Part shown: positions 43,675 to 48,049 of the stretch, piece after piece
Layout of the letters: the number at the start of each line of letters is the position of its first letter
How positions within the stretch are numbered: position 1 is the first letter of the stretch
Origin: Nitrososphaerales archaeon
GTDB lineage: Archaea; Thermoproteota; Nitrososphaeria; Nitrososphaerales; Nitrososphaeraceae
Assembly (NCBI GenBank): GCA_029237525.1
Contig: JARBAU010000206.1
Span: 1 to 48,049 of the forward strand
DNA length: 48,049 bases
Direction: 5' to 3'
Program-made: the position numbers and the translations under genes
The notes under the pieces: generated by a model
The model's database searches: none
What the model was told of the DNA's origin: nothing
What the model saw: the letters and a program-made list of their open reading frames with translations, nothing else

Positions 43675-44635
43675 TCTGCTTGATCATTGCCGCATCTTTT
43701 TCTGCAGTATTGCCACCTACAGTCAAGTACCCACCTGTGATAATTCCATTTGCTCCTGACTTCAATGCAGTCTTGTCGTCATCTTTGAGATTGAGTTCCC
43801 TTCCGCCTGCAATTTTTATTATGCCTTTTGGGATAATGAATCGCCATACCGCAATAGTCCGGATAGCTTCCATTGGATCAATTCTAGGCTGCAACGCCAA
43901 TGGGGTACCTGTCCTTCCCATCAAAATATTAAGTGGAATTTCGTCTGGCTCCAGAGACTTTATGGAAAATGCAAGTTCTAGTCGTTGCTTTGTATCTTCT
44001 CCCATGCCTATTATACCGCCACAACACAACTCAAGCCCTTCCTCTTTTACTATCTTGGCAGTACTGAACCTGTCGCCAAAATCATGCGTATTGCAAATAT
44101 GCGAAAAATAACTTTCAGAAGTTTCAAGATTGTGGTTATATCTCTTTACTCCAACTGTTTTGAGTCTTCTAGCTTGTTCTCTTGAAATAGATCCTAAAGA
44201 TGCATTAACATCCAAATTCAGTGTATTTTTAATTTCAGTAATCATTTCGCAAATTAGATCAAAGTCCTTGTCTGGCGGAGATTTATAAGCACACACGAGA
44301 CAGAAACTTTTTGACCCAGATTCCTGCGCTAATTTAGCTCGTTCTAAAACAATTTCTCTGGGTAGGAGAGGATATACTTTAATTCCAGTCTCTTTGTAAT
44401 GCGATGATTGTGAGCAAAAATGGCAATCCTCGGGACAATTCCCAGATTTTGCATTAATCAAACTTTCTACATCAACTCGATTACCATTAAACGTTCGTGT
44501 AATATTATCCGCGCACTGAGTCAGAACATTTAGATCAGTGGTTTTTATTAAACGCTCAGCTTCTGCGAAGTTCAAATCAGAACCAGAAATGACTTTTTCC
44601 ATCATTTCGTGAATGAACGCAGACTCATTATCCAT
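43658..44635 (-). CDS. bioB: Biotin synthase
   Basis: A radical SAM enzyme that inserts sulfur into dethiobiotin. The SAM cluster ligands are Cys67, Cys71 and Cys74 in GNCPEDCHFCSQSS. Further family segments are YNHNLETSESYF, ELCCGGIIGMGE, LNILMGRTGTPL and RIAGGRE-like IKIAGGRELNL. At 325 residues it has the usual length. The ATG at 44635 is supported by a TATA-like TTATATAT about 30 bases upstream (44661-44668). It is the first gene of a bioB-bioF unit; the serine recombinase lies between it and bioA. Confidence 0.97.
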   Translation of the reverse strand: MDNESAFIHEMMEKVISGSDLNFAEAERLIKTTDLNVLTQCADNITRTFNGNRVDVESLINAKSGNCPEDCHFCSQSSHYKETGIKVYPLLPREIVLERAKLAQESGSKSFCLVCAYKSPPDKDFDLICEMITEIKNTLNLDVNASLGSISREQARRLKTVGVKRYNHNLETSESYFSHICNTHDFGDRFSTAKIVKEEGLELCCGGIIGMGEDTKQRLELAFSIKSLEPDEIPLNILMGRTGTPLALQPRIDPMEAIRTIAVWRFIIPKGIIKIAGGRELNLKDDDKTALKSGANGIITGGYLTVGGNTAEKDAAMIKQIGLTT

Positions 44636-44756
44636 TTTCTTGATACAGGAACACCGTGAGATATATAATTATCTGCCGCACAAATGACAGATGTATATTA
44701 ATTTCATTTTAGACTAATAACTACACTGACTTATCTAAAGATCAGATTTTTGAACA

Positions 44757-44882
44757 ATGGCAATGATTACGGATGACCTTTATCGAAGTGCTATCATTCA
44801 AAAGCACTATATAGCAAAAACCAAATATGAGGATTTGCGATTTTTCATAGATAGAAAGCCTGCTTTATACACCTTTAAATAA
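44757..44882 (+). CDS. Possible microprotein upstream of the recombinase
   Basis: A 41-codon frame from ATG to TAA, divergent from bioB. The peptide is mixed and protein-like (DDLYRSAIIQKHYIAKTKY, then a basic-aromatic tail), without a known motif. It could be a remnant of a longer gene damaged by insertion. Support is weak. Confidence 0.25.
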   Translation: MAMITDDLYRSAIIQKHYIAKTKYEDLRFFIDRKPALYTFK

Positions 44883-45117
44883 TGAATTATACCCACGTGG
44901 AAAATTTAACGGGAACTTTAGCAAAAACGATTTTCGGCAATCCCGGCAACCGATTTGTTTGGCTAAATAAGGACCCATTTATATACGGTATAAATATTAG
45001 TACCATTTTCATACGCAGTTGTGCCGTGTATGAATTCATTTATTGACCCCTTTTTGAACCATGAATCATAACAGTTTGACTGTTGGATTATTATGGATCC
45101 ATTTTGAACACGTAACA
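44883..45117 (+). promoter_or_regulatory. Upstream region of the serine recombinase with short repeats
   Basis: This gap shows repeats close together: a direct repeat CGGCAA (near 44935 and 44944), a small palindrome TATAC-G-GTATA (44983-44993) that overlaps a TATA-like GGTATAAATA, and CATAC...GTATG about 13 bases apart (near 45010-45032). Small serine recombinases act on short palindromic sites next to their own genes, so this is the place to look for a crossover or resolution site. The assignment is inference. Confidence 0.35.
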
Positions 45118-45753
45118 ATGAACTTTGCTGTGGGATATGTCCGGGTGAGCACTGGCGAACAAACTGTCCTCAATCAGCGAATAGCAATTGATAAATGGGC
45201 ATCAGAAGTGGGATTTCATGTTATCTATTATTTTGAGGATTCGGCTATTAGCGGAAGGATCCCTGCTACACAGAGAAATGCATTTAAAGACATGCTAGAA
45301 TTTTTGATACAGGAAAAGGTCGACGCAGTATTGGTTTATGAACTATCGAGGGTAGGTAGAACGTTTTGGGACACCCTTGATGCTATTAAGGCCATAGAAC
45401 GATATGCTCCGTTGATGTCTTGCTCTCCTAGGGAAACGTTCCTTCAGACTACTGAATCAAGTGTTAGAAAGTTAATGCTGGGAATACTTACTTGGGTTGC
45501 AGAGAGAGAAAGAGAGATGTTGGTACAAAGAACTAAGGATGGAATGACCAGGGCAAAAAACTCCGGAAAGCGTATAGGTAGGCCAGTAAAGAATCTGGAC
45601 AAAGATAATCTAATAAAACTATTGGCAAATCAATTGCCTCGAAGTGAAATAGCTAAAAATCTAGGAGTATGCAAGGCTACTCTGTATAAAGAACTTCACA
45701 AGCGCGAGTTTAACAAACCTATGCAAACTTCTCGATCTTATTCACAAGATTAA
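45118..45753 (+). CDS. Serine recombinase (resolvase/invertase family)
   Basis: A small serine recombinase of 211 residues from this ATG (an ATG at 45061 would add 19 residues ahead of the first strand). The catalytic Ser is in GYVRVSTGEQ, catalytic Arg residues in YELSRVGR, the long helix in TWVAEREREMLVQRTKDGM, and a C-terminal helix-turn-helix follows KRIGRPVKN (SEIAKNLGVCKATLYKEL). The arrangement is that of Tn3 resolvase/Hin, not of IS607 transposases, whose DNA-binding part is N-terminal. No transposase is nearby. It lies between bioB and bioA on the opposite strand; its 3' end overlaps that of bioA by 35 bases. Confidence 0.93.
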   Translation: MNFAVGYVRVSTGEQTVLNQRIAIDKWASEVGFHVIYYFEDSAISGRIPATQRNAFKDMLEFLIQEKVDAVLVYELSRVGRTFWDTLDAIKAIERYAPLMSCSPRETFLQTTESSVRKLMLGILTWVAEREREMLVQRTKDGMTRAKNSGKRIGRPVKNLDKDNLIKLLANQLPRSEIAKNLGVCKATLYKELHKREFNKPMQTSRSYSQD

Positions 45754-47053
45754 AAATAACATCAAGCAATAGCTTTAAGTCTTTTTTACGTATTGCCAGT
45801 GGAGGTATTATGACTAGTGTATTTCCAAGCGATCGCATAAATACCCCCCTAGCGAGCGACTCCTTGGCAATATATGAATTGGTCGTTGTTCCTTCTCTTA
45901 ATTTAAGGATTGGCTTCCTTGCTTTGTATAAATCAATGCCACCTAGTAAGCCCTTTAGTCTTATGTTTTTAGCGATAGGGGAAGAATGGATCTCTTGCAG
46001 TCTTTGGTTTATGTATGCGCTACTCTCTCTAATTTTGGTTACCAACCCATATTTTTTATACATTTGTATATTTGCTATGGCTGCTGCGCATCCGATAGAA
46101 TGACCAGTAAAGGTATGACCATGGTAGAAATGTTTGTACTGTTCTGATTCTCCCAAAAATGCATTAAAAATTGTACGGGTTGTTAGTGTGACGGCCAACG
46201 GAGAGTATCCTCCAGTTAGTGCTTTGCCCAGGCAAACGATGTCTGGATGGGTGTTTTGTTCCACATATTCTAACATATTTCCTAGCCTACCAAAGCCAGT
46301 GGCAATTTCATCGAGTATAAGCAGTACATCATATTTTCTGCACAACTCTCCAATTTTTTTCTGATAGTTTTTAGGAAAGATCGATACACCACCGGCTATT
46401 TGAGCACCACTTTCCATTACTAGAGCACATAAATCAGAAGAATTCTTAGCTAAAATGGCTTCTGTTCTTTCAAGACAGCGATTTTCATAGTCATGAGAAT
46501 CATCCTGAGAGAATTTGGAGACAGGACATGGAATCTTAATAGCCCTGCGAAGTAAAGGTAGATAAGGTGCAAAATACCTAGGTAAATAGCCCAAGCTCAT
46601 TGCACCTATGGTATCTCCATGATATCCATTTTCCATTGAAATAAATTTAGTTTTCCTCTTTTTGCCTTTGTTTTTCCAATACTGTAGTGCCATTTTTACT
46701 GCTATTTCAATAGCTGTAGAGCCGTTGTCTGAAAAGAATACATGACCCATTCCCTTAGCTAACTGAATTAACATTTCGGATAATTGAGTTGATGGAGCAT
46801 TGGCTAGCCCAAATAACGTTGAGTGCGGAATCGTTTGGATCTGTTTAATCATAGCTTTCGATATCTCATTGTCCCCGTGTCCCCAGACATTACACCACAT
46901 ACTCGCAATTCCATCGAGAAACTTGTTGCCGTGTTCGTCGATTAGGTAGAAACCTTTACCTCGAACTATAACGGGTGAATTTGAATGACTCCACTCTTGC
47001 ATCTGGGTGAATGGATGCCAGACATATTTTTTATCAATTGGCAGCAGATTCAA
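45719..47053 (-). CDS. bioA: Adenosylmethionine-8-amino-7-oxononanoate aminotransferase
   Basis: A PLP aminotransferase converting KAPA to DAPA with SAM as the amino donor. Its 444 residues begin with KKYVWHPFTQMQEW, the BioA signature. Further features are DGIASMWCNVWGHG, FSDNGSTAIEIAVKMALQYW, YHGDTIGAMSLG, the DEIATGFGRLG PLP pocket and LGKALTGGYSPLAVTL with the Schiff-base Lys. The C-terminal part is complete. The start is TTG at 47053, 40 bases from the divergent bioD. Its 3' end overlaps that of the serine recombinase gene. Confidence 0.97.
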   Translation of the reverse strand: MNLLPIDKKYVWHPFTQMQEWSHSNSPVIVRGKGFYLIDEHGNKFLDGIASMWCNVWGHGDNEISKAMIKQIQTIPHSTLFGLANAPSTQLSEMLIQLAKGMGHVFFSDNGSTAIEIAVKMALQYWKNKGKKRKTKFISMENGYHGDTIGAMSLGYLPRYFAPYLPLLRRAIKIPCPVSKFSQDDSHDYENRCLERTEAILAKNSSDLCALVMESGAQIAGGVSIFPKNYQKKIGELCRKYDVLLILDEIATGFGRLGNMLEYVEQNTHPDIVCLGKALTGGYSPLAVTLTTRTIFNAFLGESEQYKHFYHGHTFTGHSIGCAAAIANIQMYKKYGLVTKIRESSAYINQRLQEIHSSPIAKNIRLKGLLGGIDLYKARKPILKLREGTTTNSYIAKESLARGVFMRSLGNTLVIIPPLAIRKKDLKLLLDVIFNLVNKIEKFA

Positions 47054-47093
47054 TTAAATTAAAAAGATCACTTCAGATATTATTACCATTCTA

Positions 47094-47795
47094 ATGCGAG
47101 GGCTATTTGTAACCGGGACCGATACGGGCATAGGTAAAACCACTATCTGCACAGGTTTGATTCACATATTACGTAGCAAAAAGATCGATGTCGGAGTGAT
47201 GAAGCCTTTTGCCTCCTCTGATAGAATTTTCTCTAACAGGTTTCGATCGGAAGATAGCTACAGATTGGCAATGGCCGCGGGCAGTGGAATTTGCGACAAA
47301 CGGATAAATCCATTTTTTTACACGGTCCCAACATCACCTTTTATCGCTTCCAGAATAAAACATCAAAAATTACCCAGTTTGAAGCAAGCAATAACAATAG
47401 TCTTGGAGGAATCCCGGCGACATCAATATATGATCATCGAAGGTATGGGGGGGGTTATGGTTCCGATAACTCGAGAGTACACTATAGCAACGTTTGCCAA
47501 GCAACTTGGAATGCCTGTGGTAGTTGTGGCTAGCGCCAAATTAGGCACTTTGAACCATATATTGCTGACACTAGAAGTATGCTCAAATTATAACCTAGAC
47601 GTTGCCGCAGTAATTATTAATATGATGCCAAGGGAACCTGAAAAGCCTCAAAGACTACTAGTAAGTTCTGTACGTATGCTAACTGGCATCAAATCAATAT
47701 TTGCCATTCCTGAATCAAATAGTCCGCCTGACCCCAAGTCCATAGGAGTTATGCTTAATAATAGATGGCAGAAGCTGAAATCCTTCAGAACCTGA
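47094..47795 (+). CDS. bioD: Dethiobiotin synthetase
   Basis: BioD closes the ureido ring of DAPA with CO2 and ATP. The 233-residue protein starts with RGLFVTGTDTGIGKTT, the family's P-loop. It has VGVMKPFASS with the conserved Lys, SEDSYRLA, INPFFYTVPTSPFIASR, and IIEGMGGVMVPI, followed by VVVASAKLGTLNH, all diagnostic of the family. The start is ATG. Only 40 bases separate it from divergent bioA, so the two promoters must overlap, which suggests joint control. It supplies the substrate of bioB. Confidence 0.96.
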   Translation: MRGLFVTGTDTGIGKTTICTGLIHILRSKKIDVGVMKPFASSDRIFSNRFRSEDSYRLAMAAGSGICDKRINPFFYTVPTSPFIASRIKHQKLPSLKQAITIVLEESRRHQYMIIEGMGGVMVPITREYTIATFAKQLGMPVVVVASAKLGTLNHILLTLEVCSNYNLDVAAVIINMMPREPEKPQRLLVSSVRMLTGIKSIFAIPESNSPPDPKSIGVMLNNRWQKLKSFRT

Positions 47796-48049
47796 GATAG
47801 TTTGATGTTCAAGGTAGACGAGTATAAATATTAAATGGAATTGACCCTTTAGAGTAGCTCGATGCCGCTTTCAAATTGCACCTCTTCAAATTACCCATGA
47901 TGAAATTTTCAATATTGTCTATACATGAACAAATAAGACAAGATTAAATATTGTGAGTTCAACATTTAGATTCTGACTATTTAATTTCGTCGATAATCAA
48001 GAATTAATGTTAAGAATATTTTAAAATAGATTTATAAAATCTCTTTGTA
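47796..48049. other. Intergenic end of window, no gene seen
   Basis: The last 254 bases are AT-rich. I see no ORF, tRNA or marked repeat here. Confidence 0.5.

Noticed and set aside
45118-45753. IS607-type transposase
   Set aside because: The helix-turn-helix is C-terminal and no TnpB-like gene is adjacent, so a resolvase/invertase-type enzyme fits better.
47291-47533. Second plus-strand frame inside bioD
   Set aside because: It is a shadow frame; the bioD frame carries all family motifs.

Overview
The window looks like chromosome of an AT-rich ammonia-oxidising archaeon (Thaumarchaeota/Nitrososphaeria). The archaeal markers are ribosomal proteins S8e and S30e, RNA polymerase Rpo7 with Spt4, a KH/beta-CASP termination factor (aCPSF1/FttA), tRNA-splicing endonuclease, archaeal ScpA/ScpB and a GTP-dependent dephospho-CoA kinase. 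The low GC and Nitrososphaerales-like gene set suggest a relative of Ca. Nitrosocosmicus, but that is inference: no rRNA or amo gene is present. Many genes appear leaderless, with a TATA-like box about 22-33 bases before the start codon, and TTG starts are common. No standard tRNA, CRISPR array or complete insertion sequence was seen.

Layout. 1-2.6 kb: the 3' end of a low-complexity protein and a surface-type protein joining RTX-like calcium repeats to a cupredoxin-like domain. 2.7-6.8 kb: a zinc-ribbon microprotein, rps8e, scpBA and a site-2 protease. 7.2-12.7 kb: a UDP-GlcNAc 2-epimerase-like enzyme, a FilR1-type regulator, aCPSF1 and a zinc microprotein. 13-18.4 kb: a TauE/SafE exporter, homoserine dehydrogenase, endA, a double-SDR protein and a TRAM protein. 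18.4-22.5 kb: the whole route from aspartate to nicotinate mononucleotide (nadX, nadA, nadC), interleaved with rps30e and with spt4-rpo7, which forms one tight minus-strand unit with nadC. 22.5-26 kb: a ribbon-helix-helix protein, an Mrp/NBP35 Fe-S carrier, dephospho-CoA kinase and small unknowns.

26-34.3 kb: branched-chain amino acid genes (ilvB-ilvN-leuB), a Zn-alcohol dehydrogenase/LsrF-like aldolase pair, a YHS microprotein and trpE. 34.5-42.4 kb: glycerate 2-kinase, biotin protein ligase, a UbiA prenyltransferase, threonine synthase, a winged-helix regulator, an asparagine synthase-like protein with a zinc-ribbon tail, and unknowns. 42.4-47.8 kb: a biotin cluster (bioF, bioB, bioA, bioD) interrupted between bioB and bioA by a serine recombinase. 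With birA at 36 kb, biotin could be made and attached to the acetyl/propionyl-CoA carboxylase on which thaumarchaeal carbon fixation depends.

The most interesting points are two enzymes (nadX and leuB) whose reading frames carry the essential N-terminal Rossmann/substrate motif but no ATG, GTG or TTG before it; a chimeric RTX-cupredoxin protein lacking the usual copper-binding cysteine; a double SDR resembling the N-terminal half of Chloroflexus malonyl-CoA reductase with the catalytic lysine replaced by glutamine; and the recombinase lodged in the biotin cluster. I did not find a clear multi-gene system of an unknown kind.
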